Positions 37,125-45,846 of a stretch of DNA of 64,000 nt are shown one piece after another. The stretch spans positions 1-64,000 of the forward strand of contig URIB01000003.1 of assembly GCA_900547785.1 (NCBI GenBank). Direction: 5' to 3'. Each line of letters opens with the position of its first letter. Positions within the stretch are counted from its first letter, which is position 1. Both the position numbers and the translations under genes were made by a program. This DNA is from an uncultured Dialister sp. Lineage in GTDB: Bacteria > Bacillota > Negativicutes > Veillonellales > Dialisteraceae. Below the pieces are notes generated by a model. That model made no database searches, was not told the DNA's origin, and saw only the letters and a program-made list of their open reading frames with translations.

Positions 37125-38663
37125 TTACATATCCTTAAAATAAGGTTTAAAGCTGGACTCATGGATATTTCCCTTTTTGTCCCCGTTATACTTTTTCGCC
37201 TTACGCCCGACGAACCGGTCTTCTCTTTTTCTATCGTTCCTTTTTATGCCTTTATCGGCATTTTCAAAGCGTCTCCGCTTTTCTCCCCGGCGATTTTCTC
37301 CATCAAAACGACGATGTCCTCCGGCATTTCTTCTTTTTTTGAACCGTGGTCGTTCTTCAGTAATATTGACCGGCGTTACATCCGGATGCTTTGTCAAAAG
37401 CTTAATAGCTGCTGACACCAAAGATACTGAATCAATCCGGTTTAATAATTCTTCCGCACTCTCCCGGTATTCTTCAAGCCCGCCGTTTCCGGCCGCTTCT
37501 TCTATATTTTCAATGGCAACACGCTGATTTCCCTCAATAACATCACTTAATGTAGGAACACGTTTTCTTATAATTTTACGGCGGATTGCTTTTTCTATAT
37601 CATGAAGCTGTCCCATTTCACGGGAAATAACGAAAGTCATTGCCAGTCCGGTCTGTCCGGCTCTTCCTGTACGGCCTACACGATGCACATACGTTTCAGG
37701 GTCCTGAGGCATATCAAAATTATATACATGCGTGACTCCGCTGATATCAAGACCTCTGGCCGCTACATCCGTCGCCACCAAAATATCTATCGTTCCCTCT
37801 TTGAACTGTCTGACAACGGTATCCCTCTTTTGCTGGGAAAGATCACCGTGCAAACCTTCCGCCATATACCCCCGTTTTTTTAATGCCTCGGTCACTTCAT
37901 CATTCCGGCGTTTTGTGCGAACAAATACAATCGCCAAATCAGGATTTTCCATATCCAGAAGACGGCAAAGGCAATCAAACTTCTGCCGATCCGGGAGTTC
38001 AATGTATTCCTGTTCTACCAGATCAATAGTCACTGTTGCCGCTTTGATTTTAATTAATTCCGGTTCTTTCAAAAACGATTCCGCCAATTCTCTGATAGGA
38101 GCAGGCATCGTTGCCGAGAAAAACATCGTCTGTCTTTCTTCCGGAATGGCGGATAAAATACTCCGTATGTCATCAATAAATCCCATATCAACCATTTCAT
38201 CACCTTCGTCAAGAACGAGAATTTGTACATGGGATAAGTCAATAGTTCCTCTCTTCATGTGATCCATGAGTCTTCCCGGTGTCGCCACAATAATATTCGG
38301 CTTTTTCCGAAGCGCCCGGAACTGTCTTTCAATATCCTGCCCGCCGTAAATAGGAAGTGCATGAATCGGTAAATATTGAGCCAGCCTGTTGATTTCTTCT
38401 GCCGACTGGATTGCCAGTTCCCGCGTCGGTGAAAGAACAATCGCTTGCGGTCCCGGCTGCAGGGAATCAATTCTTTCCAAAACCGGTACGCCAAAAGCTG
38501 CCGTTTTTCCTGTCCCCGTCTGTGCCTGACCGATTAGATCTTTTCCTTTCATGGCAACAGGTATGGAAGCCTTTTGGATAGGTGTCGGCTCTTCAAATCC
38601 CATATCATTAATGGCCTTCATAATTTCCGGAACAAGACCCAATTCCATAAATGTATCGTACAT
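37125..38663 (-). CDS. DEAD-box RNA helicase (CshA/DeaD-like) with DEGD motif II
   Basis: ATP-dependent RNA helicase of 512 residues. Visible motifs: Q motif region TPIQ, AQTGTGKT at 47-54, PTREL at 79-83, TPGR at 128-131, SAT near 183, and HRVGRTGR near 325. Motif II reads DEGD (152-155) instead of DEAD, from a GGT codon where GCT is expected. The last 90 residues are Arg/Lys-rich (RFKKRRNAGGHRRFD), typical of RNA-binding tails. The ATG at 38663 has AGGAGG five bases upstream. It follows a leader containing a terminator-like hairpin. Roles in ribosome assembly, mRNA decay or cold adaptation are the usual ones. Confidence 0.94.
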   Translation of the reverse strand: MYDTFMELGLVPEIMKAINDMGFEEPTPIQKASIPVAMKGKDLIGQAQTGTGKTAAFGVPVLERIDSLQPGPQAIVLSPTRELAIQSAEEINRLAQYLPIHALPIYGGQDIERQFRALRKKPNIIVATPGRLMDHMKRGTIDLSHVQILVLDEGDEMVDMGFIDDIRSILSAIPEERQTMFFSATMPAPIRELAESFLKEPELIKIKAATVTIDLVEQEYIELPDRQKFDCLCRLLDMENPDLAIVFVRTKRRNDEVTEALKKRGYMAEGLHGDLSQQKRDTVVRQFKEGTIDILVATDVAARGLDISGVTHVYNFDMPQDPETYVHRVGRTGRAGQTGLAMTFVISREMGQLHDIEKAIRRKIIRKRVPTLSDVIEGNQRVAIENIEEAAGNGGLEEYRESAEELLNRIDSVSLVSAAIKLLTKHPDVTPVNITEERPRFKKRRNAGGHRRFDGENRRGEKRRRFENADKGIKRNDRKREDRFVGRKAKKYNGDKKGNIHESSFKPYFKDM

Positions 38664-38679
38664 CTGTACCTCCTGTACG

Positions 38680-38706
38680 AAAAAAGGAAGCAACAAGCGC
38701 CTCCTT
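38680..38706 (-). promoter_or_regulatory. Terminator-like hairpin in the helicase leader
   Basis: AAGGAGGC (38699-38706) can pair with GCTTCCTT (38684-38691) around a 7-base loop, followed by a six-base U run, 17 bases before the start codon. The 5' arm is itself a perfect Shine-Dalgarno-like sequence. It may act as an attenuator of the helicase gene. Confidence 0.5.
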
Positions 38707-38749
38707 ATCATAAACTTTTGTTTAATTAATTATTGCCTGTAACTTATTT

Positions 38750-38777
38750 ATTATACCATAGATTTATGGATAGGCAA
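38750..38777 (-). promoter_or_regulatory. Promoter of the DEAD-box helicase gene
   Basis: TTGCCT (38772-38777) and TATAAT (38750-38755) with a 16-base spacer; the transcript leader is about 80 nt. Confidence 0.72.
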
Positions 38778-38790
38778 GTTTTTTATTTGC

Positions 38791-38814
38791 AAAAAAGACC
38801 CCCGAAGGAGTCTT
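38791..38814 (-). terminator. Terminator of rpsF-ssb-rpsR
   Basis: GACTCC-TTCG-GGGGTC hairpin with a stable tetraloop and six U residues. Confidence 0.88.
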
Positions 38815-38827
38815 CTTTCTTGTAAAA

Positions 38828-39061
38828 TCAGTCTGCACTAAACGGGAGTAATGCAATCGCTCTTGCTCTCTTAATGGCAAGATTGATTTTACGCTGATGT
38901 TTTGCACATATTCCCGTCACGCGGCGAGGAAGAATTTTGCCTCTTTCAGAAATGAAATGACGAAGTGTTGCAATATCTTTGTAATCTACCGTTTCGATAT
39001 GATCAACACATCCCTGGCAAACCTTTCTTCTCGGTTTTCTCATTCTATCTCTCTTAATCAT
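38828..39061 (-). CDS. rpsR: Small ribosomal subunit protein bS18
   Basis: A 77-residue 30S protein that pairs with S6. RKPRRKVCQGCVDHIETVDYKD and RGKILPRRVTGICAKHQR match the family. Three cysteines in CQGC and GICAKH suggest the zinc-binding C+ form. GGAGG precedes the ATG. Confidence 0.97.
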   Translation of the reverse strand: MIKRDRMRKPRRKVCQGCVDHIETVDYKDIATLRHFISERGKILPRRVTGICAKHQRKINLAIKRARAIALLPFSAD

Positions 39062-39082
39062 ATTTCCTCCACACTTGAGAAA

Positions 39083-39526
39083 TCAGAATGGGATATCCTC
39101 ATCATTATGGGTATCTCCAAACTGACTAAAACTACTCTTTGGCTGGCTATAATTTTCACTGCCCGCAAACCCCTGATCCTGTGACGGCATCTGGCTGCGT
39201 CCTCCCGTTCCGAGGGGAATGGCAATCATATTAGCCACAACTTCGGTAACATATTTTCTTTGTCCATCCGGGGTATCATACGATCTGGTGGAATACCGGC
39301 CTTCTACAAAGACACGGCTTCCCTTCTTCAGTTGATTTCCCACCGATTCCGCCAAATTGCCCCAAGCAACAATATTAATCCAATCCGTAAGTTCTCTTTG
39401 TTCTCCCTGCGGAGTGGTATAACTGCGGTTAACGGCAATAGAAAAAGATGCAACGGCACGTCCTGTCTTTGTGGCACGAATCTGGGGATCTCTTGCCAAA
39501 TTACCCATTACTTGCACTGAATTCAT
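39083..39526 (-). CDS. ssb: Single-stranded DNA-binding protein
   Basis: OB-fold protein (residues 1-110, beginning MNSVQVMGNLARDPQIRAT) with a flexible Gly/Gln/Ser-rich linker and the C-terminal partner-binding tip DEDIPF. It has 147 residues. Located between rpsF and rpsR, the classic Firmicute order, which links replication to translation. Confidence 0.98.
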   Translation of the reverse strand: MNSVQVMGNLARDPQIRATKTGRAVASFSIAVNRSYTTPQGEQRELTDWINIVAWGNLAESVGNQLKKGSRVFVEGRYSTRSYDTPDGQRKYVTEVVANMIAIPLGTGGRSQMPSQDQGFAGSENYSQPKSSFSQFGDTHNDEDIPF

Positions 39527-39543
39527 AGTAGTTACCTCTGTTT

Positions 39544-39828
39544 TTAGTCATCCTGCTTAACGATGATATGACGAATAATTTCTTCATGAATCTTGATAAT
39601 GCGGTCAAGTTCTGTAATCTGTGCCGGGTCAGCTTCAAAATCGACAACTACATAGTAGCCTTCATTTTGATGCTTGACTTCGTATGCCAGATGACGTCTG
39701 CCCCATTCGTCAACTTTGACAACCGTTCCTCCGATACGGGTAATCGTATCCTGAACCAGTTTCACTGCGGCCTGAATCACTTCTTCATTCGCAATGTTCA
39801 CGATGAACATAACTTCATATTTTTTCAC
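39544..39828 (-). CDS. rpsF: Small ribosomal subunit protein bS6
   Basis: A 94-residue 30S protein starting MKKYEVMFIVNIANEE from a GTG at 39828, with AAGGAGG seven bases upstream. The YEVKHQNEGYYVVVDFEADP stretch is family-typical. It forms a heterodimer with S18, encoded two genes downstream. Confidence 0.97.
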   Translation of the reverse strand: MKKYEVMFIVNIANEEVIQAAVKLVQDTITRIGGTVVKVDEWGRRHLAYEVKHQNEGYYVVVDFEADPAQITELDRIIKIHEEIIRHIIVKQDD

Positions 39829-39841
39829 GAAATCGCCTCCT

Positions 39842-39900
39842 TTTCGGACCTATGTCCCATGCTCTCCATGGGCCAGGAAGTTACTTGCAAACAACAAGCT
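39842..39900 (-). promoter_or_regulatory. Leader of rpsF, possible S6:S18 binding element
   Basis: The leader has a hairpin CCCATG-GAGAG-CATGGG (39856-39872) closed outside by CCT/AGG, followed by TCCGAAAA. A hairpin with a nearby CCG is reminiscent of known S6:S18 autoregulatory leaders, but the match was judged by eye only. Confidence 0.4.
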
Positions 39901-39905
39901 AATAT

Positions 39906-39934
39906 ATTATACAAGGATCATGGAAAAATTGCAA
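39906..39934 (-). promoter_or_regulatory. Promoter of rpsF-ssb-rpsR
   Basis: TTGCAA (39929-39934) and TATAAT (39906-39911) with a 17-base spacer. Confidence 0.8.
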
Positions 39935-40086
39935 ACATATCATTTTATTTCTTTTTCAACGGAGTTTTATTGATCGTTTACCAATTCTCTTTTTTCATGA
40001 TATACTATAGGTGTTAAAAATAGCATTTACAATATTAAAAATGTGTATACTTTATATTTGTTTTATTTACCAAAAGGAGTCTACCA

Positions 40087-41184
40087 ATGATTACAGAATG
40101 TGAAATATTTTTAACTGACCCGGAAGAAAAACAAAAGGTAATTGATTTTTTAAAAGATTTTGATTTGACCTTTACGGGGAATATTGATTATACTATGGGA
40201 CTTTTTGATGACGGTAAACTGATTGGCACCGGATCCCTTGGCGGTCGGGTCATGAGAGATATCGCCATCAGTGAAGACTATCAAAAAAAAGGTCTTACTC
40301 ACCGCATTATCCGCAATCTCCAAGGCGAGTCCAACAGACGGGGCATTACAGGCAACCAGATTTTTACCAAGCCGAAAAATGTTCCCGTATTTGCACACAT
40401 GGGCTTTACTGAAGTGGCTGTAGCAGAGCCTTATGCAGGTCTGTTGGAACGCGGCGAAGATACTTTGGAAGACTACCTGACACGCATGCGTTCTCTTTTA
40501 GGAACCGGCGAGGGAAAAAACCGCGGTGCTATTGTTATGAATTGCAATCCTTTTACACTGGGCCATCGTTCGCTTGTCGAATATGCGGTCAATCACTGTG
40601 ACGAAGTCATTATTTTTGCCGTTCAGGAAGACCGCTCCATATTCCCGTTCTCTGACCGCTTTTCCTTGATTAAACAAGGTGTCGCCGACATGAAAGGAGT
40701 TTCCGTTGTGAGCGGCGGCAATTATATCATTTCCAACGCCACATTCCCTACTTATTTTATTAAAGGTACAGATGAACTGGCAGCACAAACAAAATTGGAT
40801 GCCACCGTCTTCGCTACACGTATCGCCCCCGCATTAAACATCACCATACGTTTTGTCGGGGAAGAACCGACAGATAAGACCACACTGGCGTATAACGAGT
40901 CCATGAGAGAAGTTTTTTCCAATAACGGCATTGAATTAAAAGTGATTCCCCGTGAGCAAAAAGGAAATCAGATCGTCAGCGCTTCCGCAGTCCGTAATGC
41001 TTTGTCCGAAGATGATTGGGAAACGATTTACCGTATGGTACCGAAAACCACTCTGGTCTACTTGAAGAGTGCGGACGGCGAAAAGATTATTCGCAAAATA
41101 AAGATGACAGAAGCCTTAAAAAAGATGGAAATGGAAAAAAAGCAGGATGAACCTGCTAAAACATCTTCTAAAAAGTCAAAATAA
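40087..41184 (+). CDS. citC: [Citrate (pro-3S)-lyase] ligase
   Basis: Acetylates the prosthetic group of citrate lyase, using acetate and ATP. An N-terminal GNAT-like domain (about residues 1-125, SEDYQKKGLTHRIIRNL) is followed by a nucleotidyltransferase domain with the HxGH-type motif CNPFTLGHRSLVEYA near 152 and SASAVRNAL near 300. A Lys-rich tail ends the protein. Length 365 is normal. AAAGGAG lies upstream. Citrate lyase genes citDEF and citX/citG are not in the window, and the gene is monocistronic. Confidence 0.92.
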   Translation: MITECEIFLTDPEEKQKVIDFLKDFDLTFTGNIDYTMGLFDDGKLIGTGSLGGRVMRDIAISEDYQKKGLTHRIIRNLQGESNRRGITGNQIFTKPKNVPVFAHMGFTEVAVAEPYAGLLERGEDTLEDYLTRMRSLLGTGEGKNRGAIVMNCNPFTLGHRSLVEYAVNHCDEVIIFAVQEDRSIFPFSDRFSLIKQGVADMKGVSVVSGGNYIISNATFPTYFIKGTDELAAQTKLDATVFATRIAPALNITIRFVGEEPTDKTTLAYNESMREVFSNNGIELKVIPREQKGNQIVSASAVRNALSEDDWETIYRMVPKTTLVYLKSADGEKIIRKIKMTEALKKMEMEKKQDEPAKTSSKKSK

Positions 41185-41188
41185 ATCA

Positions 41189-41224
41189 AAAAAATCCCTT
41201 TCTTTCAGATTGGGATTTTTTATA
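41189..41224 (+). terminator. Terminator of citC
   Basis: AAAATCCC / GGGATTTT stem around a 13-base loop, with a U run. Confidence 0.78.
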
Positions 41225-41306
41225 ATCTCTCACCCGGAAATATAAACTGCCGGTCGGGCAAAAAATATTTTTCTGTTTCATAATAAAGCATGACGGGAGC
41301 GGCGGT

Positions 41307-41861
41307 ATGCATATATTAATAGAATTATTCTTTGTATTTTTTAAGATAGGTGCCGTTACTTTCGGCGGCGGTTATGCGATGCTCCCTATCTTACAAAAAG
41401 AAATCGTTGTGAATAAAAAATGGGGCACTGATGAAGAACTTATGGATTATTTTGCCATCGGACAATGTACCCCGGGTATGATTGCCGTCAACGTAGCCAC
41501 ATTCATCGGATACAAACTCAGCGGCTATGCCGGCGGTATATCGGCTACATTAGGCGTAATTACTCCTTCTGTAATTATCATCACTTTCATTGCCATGTTC
41601 CTTACCCGCTTTCAAGATACTCCTCTGATTACCCATGCATTCGCCGGTATTCGTGCCTGTGTATGCGTTTTAATTCTTGATACGGTCATCAAACTGGGGA
41701 AAAAATCAATCATAGACAAAAGGACGTCTTTCATTTTTCTGGCGATTCTCTTTCTTTCTCTTTTCTCTCCCGTTTCCCCGGCATTTTCCGTTATTCTTGC
41801 CGGTATCGCCGGTTATTTCCTTATGCCTTCTTTAAAAGAGAAAGGCGGAATTAAAAAATGA
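41307..41861 (+). CDS. Chromate transporter, CHR domain (first half)
   Basis: A 184-residue single CHR-domain membrane protein with the motif FGGGYAMLPILQKEIV near residue 19 and about six hydrophobic segments. By family knowledge, short CHR proteins come as pairs that together equal one full ChrA. Chromate export is proven for some members only. Its stop overlaps the next start by four bases (ATGA). Confidence 0.88.
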   Translation: MHILIELFFVFFKIGAVTFGGGYAMLPILQKEIVVNKKWGTDEELMDYFAIGQCTPGMIAVNVATFIGYKLSGYAGGISATLGVITPSVIIITFIAMFLTRFQDTPLITHAFAGIRACVCVLILDTVIKLGKKSIIDKRTSFIFLAILFLSLFSPVSPAFSVILAGIAGYFLMPSLKEKGGIKK

Positions 41862-42421
41862 TATGGCTTTCTATGTTTTGGGAATTTTTTAAAGCAGGTT
41901 TGTTTTCCGCCGGCGGCGGCCTTGCCACATTGCCGTTCCTTTATGAAATTTCACAATCGACCGGCTGGTTCACTACAGAAGATATTGCGAATATGATTGC
42001 CATATCCGAATCAACCCCCGGACCCTTAGGTGTAAATATGTCCACCTATGCAGGTTATCAGGCTTTAGGTATTTTAGGCGGCATCTGGGCGACTTTGTCA
42101 TTAACTTCTCCCGCCCTTTTTATTATCACTGCCATTTCTAAAGTATTACAGACATTCAAAAACGCTCTCATTGTACAAAAAATTTTTTATGGGTTACGCC
42201 CCTGTTCTGCCGCTTTAATTACCGCCGCCGGTCTGGGTGTCGCTAAAATATCTCTGATGGATATACAATCCTTTGAACGCACACAAAACATAGGTCTTTT
42301 ATTTCAATGGTCCTCTATTCTTCTGGCAATTTTTATATGGATTCTCCTAAAAAAACTGAATAAACATCCCATTTTTTACATTATCTTTGCTGCCGTTTCC
42401 GGTATTATTTTTGAGCTTTAA
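41858..42421 (+). CDS. Chromate transporter, CHR domain (second half)
   Basis: A 187-residue partner with the matching motif SAGGGLATLPFLYEIS near residue 14 and STPGPLGVNMSTYAGY near 50. It is translationally coupled to the first CHR gene and is followed by a strong bidirectional terminator. The real substrate in this organism is unknown. Confidence 0.88.
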   Translation: MIWLSMFWEFFKAGLFSAGGGLATLPFLYEISQSTGWFTTEDIANMIAISESTPGPLGVNMSTYAGYQALGILGGIWATLSLTSPALFIITAISKVLQTFKNALIVQKIFYGLRPCSAALITAAGLGVAKISLMDIQSFERTQNIGLLFQWSSILLAIFIWILLKKLNKHPIFYIIFAAVSGIIFEL

Positions 42422-42428
42422 TCTCCAC

Positions 42429-42478
42429 AAAAAAGAGAATGCTTTTGTTCTCCGCTGACAAAAGCATTCTCTTTTTTA
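42429..42478. terminator. Bidirectional terminator between chrA pair and larA
   Basis: GAGAATGCTTTTGT and its exact complement (42435-42448 and 42458-42471), flanked by A6 and T6 runs. Confidence 0.92.
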
Positions 42479-42479
42479 T

Positions 42480-43730
42480 TTATTCTTCCACAACCGGCAA
42501 GGTAGATCCTCCTATAGGTACCACATAGACGGTTGCTCTTTTTCCCATTTTTTCAAGTGCACAATCAACGGCTGCCTGGATATCATGAAACGGAATCATA
42601 TTGGCTTTAGCCACGAATTCATCATCCATATCCGTAACAAGATAAATATCCGCTTTTTCCTGCACCAGTCCCAATGCCGCCGCTTTATGCCCGCCCAATT
42701 CAAAATGCTTCCGTATCTCTTCAATTCTTTCTGTCGGCGAGTCATATTGATTAATCCACTTCGTAAATGGAATGCTTCCATATCCCTCTTTACAGCCGGC
42801 AGCCACAATCATTATGCCGCCTTTTTTTACGATATGCTTTACATTATCTATTGATTTTTGTGCTTGGTATAAATTGATATCTTTCGGATAACCTCCGGTA
42901 GATACGACAACGATATCCGCCGGTTCTTTCACTTTTTTCTTATAAATCTTATCTAAAAACTCACATGCTTTTCTATGTGCCGTCACCGGATGTCCCGCTG
43001 CGGCAAAGGCTATCTTTTTATGATCATCCAACGCCACATTCACAATAAAATCTACATGAATAAAATCTCCAACTTCTTCTATATCGTCACGAACGGGATT
43101 ATTTTTCAAATTTCCTGCAAAAGCCCCCGGCTTGATCATATTTTTATGATTCGCCTGAATAGCCTCCTTGGATGAAACCCCGGGCATGATTGCTTTCATA
43201 CCACCGCTATATCCGGCAAAATAATGATACTCTACATTTCCCACCAGAATCCGCCGATCCGCTTCTGCGACAGTACGGAAAATATCAACGGGCGTTCCGT
43301 TTTTACAGGTTCCCAGACGAACGCAATCGTCAGGATTGCTATCGATACAACGGATCTGATTATATATTTCTTCCCCTACCAGATTTTTCTTTTCTTCTTC
43401 CGTTTGTTTTCTATGACTGCCTAAACCGAAAACAATCGTAACATCTTTATTTTTCACTCCTGCTTTTTTCAACTCTTCCAGCAGGCAGGGAATAATAATC
43501 CGTGACGGCACCGGCCGTGTCACATCACTTGTAATGATAACGATTTTTTCTCCCGGATGGACCCGATCATAAAGCCGGGAGGTATCAACAGGTTCTGCCA
43601 GAGCACGCTTTACTTCTTCTTTCTCTGACTCTACAGACGGACATGCATTGGGAAGAATTTTCCCCAGTACATTCTCATCAGGCACATGAAAACTCACTGT
43701 ATCTTTATCATATTTAACGGTAAATTCCAT
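42480..43730 (-). CDS. larA: LarA-family nickel-pincer racemase
   Basis: Family of racemases that use the nickel-pincer nucleotide, with lactate as the classic substrate. Counterparts of the known LarA active-site residues are visible: R72 (TRPVP), H106 (GSHRK), H169 (EYHYFAGYSGG), K179, H195 (NHKNM) and YQAQKS near 290. The ATG at 43730 has AAGGAG seven bases upstream. It has 416 residues. The cofactor genes larB, larC and larE are not nearby, and many homologues act on other 2-hydroxy acids. Confidence 0.87.
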   Translation of the reverse strand: MEFTVKYDKDTVSFHVPDENVLGKILPNACPSVESEKEEVKRALAEPVDTSRLYDRVHPGEKIVIITSDVTRPVPSRIIIPCLLEELKKAGVKNKDVTIVFGLGSHRKQTEEEKKNLVGEEIYNQIRCIDSNPDDCVRLGTCKNGTPVDIFRTVAEADRRILVGNVEYHYFAGYSGGMKAIMPGVSSKEAIQANHKNMIKPGAFAGNLKNNPVRDDIEEVGDFIHVDFIVNVALDDHKKIAFAAAGHPVTAHRKACEFLDKIYKKKVKEPADIVVVSTGGYPKDINLYQAQKSIDNVKHIVKKGGIMIVAAGCKEGYGSIPFTKWINQYDSPTERIEEIRKHFELGGHKAAALGLVQEKADIYLVTDMDDEFVAKANMIPFHDIQAAVDCALEKMGKRATVYVVPIGGSTLPVVEE

Positions 43731-43795
43731 AAAGAACTCCTTTTTATCATTCATTAGCTTCCATAAAAGATATTCACTTTTTCCGGAAAATTTCT

Positions 43796-44191
43796 TTAGT
43801 ATTTTTCAATTTCATAGGGCCAGTTAATGATACCGCCAAAGTCATATACGTTTTCATATCCCAGGCGTACCAGTTTTTGAGAGGCCTGCTTGCTTCTTAC
43901 TCCGCTCCGGCAATAAACCAACAACACGGCTTTTTTATCAGGCAGTTCTTCCGGCAAAGTATCTCCGATGGTTTCATTGGTTACGAGAACAGCTCCCGGA
44001 ATATGACCTTCTCTATACTCTTTTTCATGACGCACATCAACAATTTGAACCACTTCATGTTCCATCATGTATTTGGCTTTTTCCGGACTTATTTTTTGAT
44101 AAGATGCCATTTGCTTTCCTCCACACCCCGCTGCCCCTGTAAAAACAGAAAAACTTATCAGCAAACCGATAACAATATATCTTTTCTTCAT
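43796..44191 (-). CDS. Rhodanese-domain lipoprotein
   Basis: A signal helix ends in AAGC (Cys23), so the protein is likely lipid-anchored outside the cytoplasm. The single rhodanese domain carries the active loop CRSGVRS with Cys94, and VDVRHEKEYREGHIPGA near residue 51. It has 131 residues. It may transfer sulfane sulfur or sense thiols, but no partner is known. It starts a few bases after the HerA-like gene and has no strong ribosome site, so translational coupling is likely. Confidence 0.88.
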   Translation of the reverse strand: MKKRYIVIGLLISFSVFTGAAGCGGKQMASYQKISPEKAKYMMEHEVVQIVDVRHEKEYREGHIPGAVLVTNETIGDTLPEELPDKKAVLLVYCRSGVRSKQASQKLVRLGYENVYDFGGIINWPYEIEKY

Positions 44192-44196
44192 CACTT

Positions 44197-45798
44197 TTAC
44201 CGTTTAAAAAGAGTCCCGAAAATCCCCCGGATAAGGCTGGCTCCCAAATTACCTCCCACACTTTTCCCGAGGCTGCCTCCTACGGAACCGCCCAAAGAAC
44301 GGCCTGCCGCCCGCCCTATCGTTCCGAGGACAGAATTTCCTACTGATTTGATGGCCCGATTTCTTGCCGCCTCTTCTCTTTTTGCTTCCCTCTCCGCTTC
44401 TTTTTGTGCTTTCTCATTTGCCTTTGCTTCTTCTTTGGCAAGCTTGGCATCTTCTGCCGCTTTTTTCAGGGCAAGTGCTTCCGCTTCCGCTTTGGCGGCT
44501 TCTTCCTGCCCTAAGCGTTGTAAAAATTCATAAGCCGATTCCGGGTCATAGCTGTTTGCATATTTACTGTACAAAAGGCTGTTTTTGATTACCTGTTCCC
44601 TCTCTTCATCACCAATCCCGCCCATGCTGCATTGCGGAGGAAGAACGGATATCTTTTCTGCCATTCCTGGAACCCCGTCTTCTCCCAAGAAAGAAACAAC
44701 CGCCTTTCCTGTTCCCAATGAAAGAATTGTTTCCTCCGTATCAAATGACGGATTTGTACGGAATGACATAGCGGCAGCTTTAACGGCTTTTCGATCGGAA
44801 GGCGTATAAGCACGAAGTGCATGCTGCACTTTATTCCCCAACTGTGCCAGCACTCCATCGGGAATATCTTTCGGGTTTTGGGTACAGAAATAAACACCCA
44901 CCCCCTTTGAACGAATCAATTTGACCACTTGCTCAATTTTATTCAAAAACTGCTTGGACGCCTCATCAAACAATAAATGGGCCTCGTCAAAGAAAAATAC
45001 CATTTTAGGTTTTGACAAATCCCCCACTTCCGGAAGCGTCTCAAATAATTCGGAAAGCATCCACAGCAGGAAAGCGGAATACATTTTTCCGTTATGAATC
45101 AGACTTTGACTGTCCAGGATATGAATCATCCCTCTGCCGCCTTCTCCCAAAGAGAACCAGTCGGAAATATTAAGTGCCGGTTCCCCGAAGAAAATATCTC
45201 CGCCGGCCACTTCCAGTGCTACTATTGACCGGATAATCGCACTGATGGAAGCAGTGCTCATTTTTCCATACCGTTCTTCAAAATCTCCTCGATGTTCATC
45301 AATACGACTCAATACGGCTTTCAAATCTTTCGTATCCACCAGCAGCAGTTTATGATCATCCGCAATCTTAAAGACAATGGATAAAATGTCGGTTTGTAAA
45401 TCATTCAGTTCCAAAATGCGGGATAAAAGTACCGGTCCCATTTCTGAAACCGTTGTACGGAGCTGTATCCCCTTTTTTCCATAAATATCCCATAATGTCA
45501 CAGGGTAGCCATGATAAGTAAATCCTGCTTCTGCAAGGCCAAATCGGGCAATCCGTTTTTGCATGTCTTCATTATCCGCTCCCGCTTTCATCATGCCCGC
45601 AATATCCCCTTTGACATCGGCCATAAATACGGGAACCCCCATATCGCTGAACGTTTCCGCCATCACTTTCAGAGTAATCGTTTTCCCCGTTCCGGTCGCA
45701 CCGGCTATCAATCCGTGTCGATTGACCATTTTAGAGATAATGCAAACTTTTTCACCTTCATCGGTATTTCCAATCCAAGCTTTTCCATCCGTATACAT
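44197..45798 (-). CDS. HerA-like helicase/ATPase of the DUF853 (YjgR) family
   Basis: A 533-residue P-loop ATPase. Walker A GATGTGKT lies at about 33-40 and Walker B MVFFFDEAHLLFDEA near 270, with TQNPKDIPDGVLAQLGNKVQHALRAYTPSD as the sensor region. After residue 440 comes a long Ala/Glu/Lys coiled coil, then a Gly/Ser-rich repeat tail (RSLGGSVGGSLGKSVGGN) and a hydrophobic end. The family resembles the DNA translocase HerA, but its role is not established. It heads a unit with the rhodanese lipoprotein and larA. Confidence 0.9.
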   Translation of the reverse strand: MYTDGKAWIGNTDEGEKVCIISKMVNRHGLIAGATGTGKTITLKVMAETFSDMGVPVFMADVKGDIAGMMKAGADNEDMQKRIARFGLAEAGFTYHGYPVTLWDIYGKKGIQLRTTVSEMGPVLLSRILELNDLQTDILSIVFKIADDHKLLLVDTKDLKAVLSRIDEHRGDFEERYGKMSTASISAIIRSIVALEVAGGDIFFGEPALNISDWFSLGEGGRGMIHILDSQSLIHNGKMYSAFLLWMLSELFETLPEVGDLSKPKMVFFFDEAHLLFDEASKQFLNKIEQVVKLIRSKGVGVYFCTQNPKDIPDGVLAQLGNKVQHALRAYTPSDRKAVKAAAMSFRTNPSFDTEETILSLGTGKAVVSFLGEDGVPGMAEKISVLPPQCSMGGIGDEEREQVIKNSLLYSKYANSYDPESAYEFLQRLGQEEAAKAEAEALALKKAAEDAKLAKEEAKANEKAQKEAEREAKREEAARNRAIKSVGNSVLGTIGRAAGRSLGGSVGGSLGKSVGGNLGASLIRGIFGTLFKR

Positions 45799-45846
45799 GA
45801 CAGGCCTCCCTATAAAACCGTTCCCATAACCATATGATTTGTTTTA

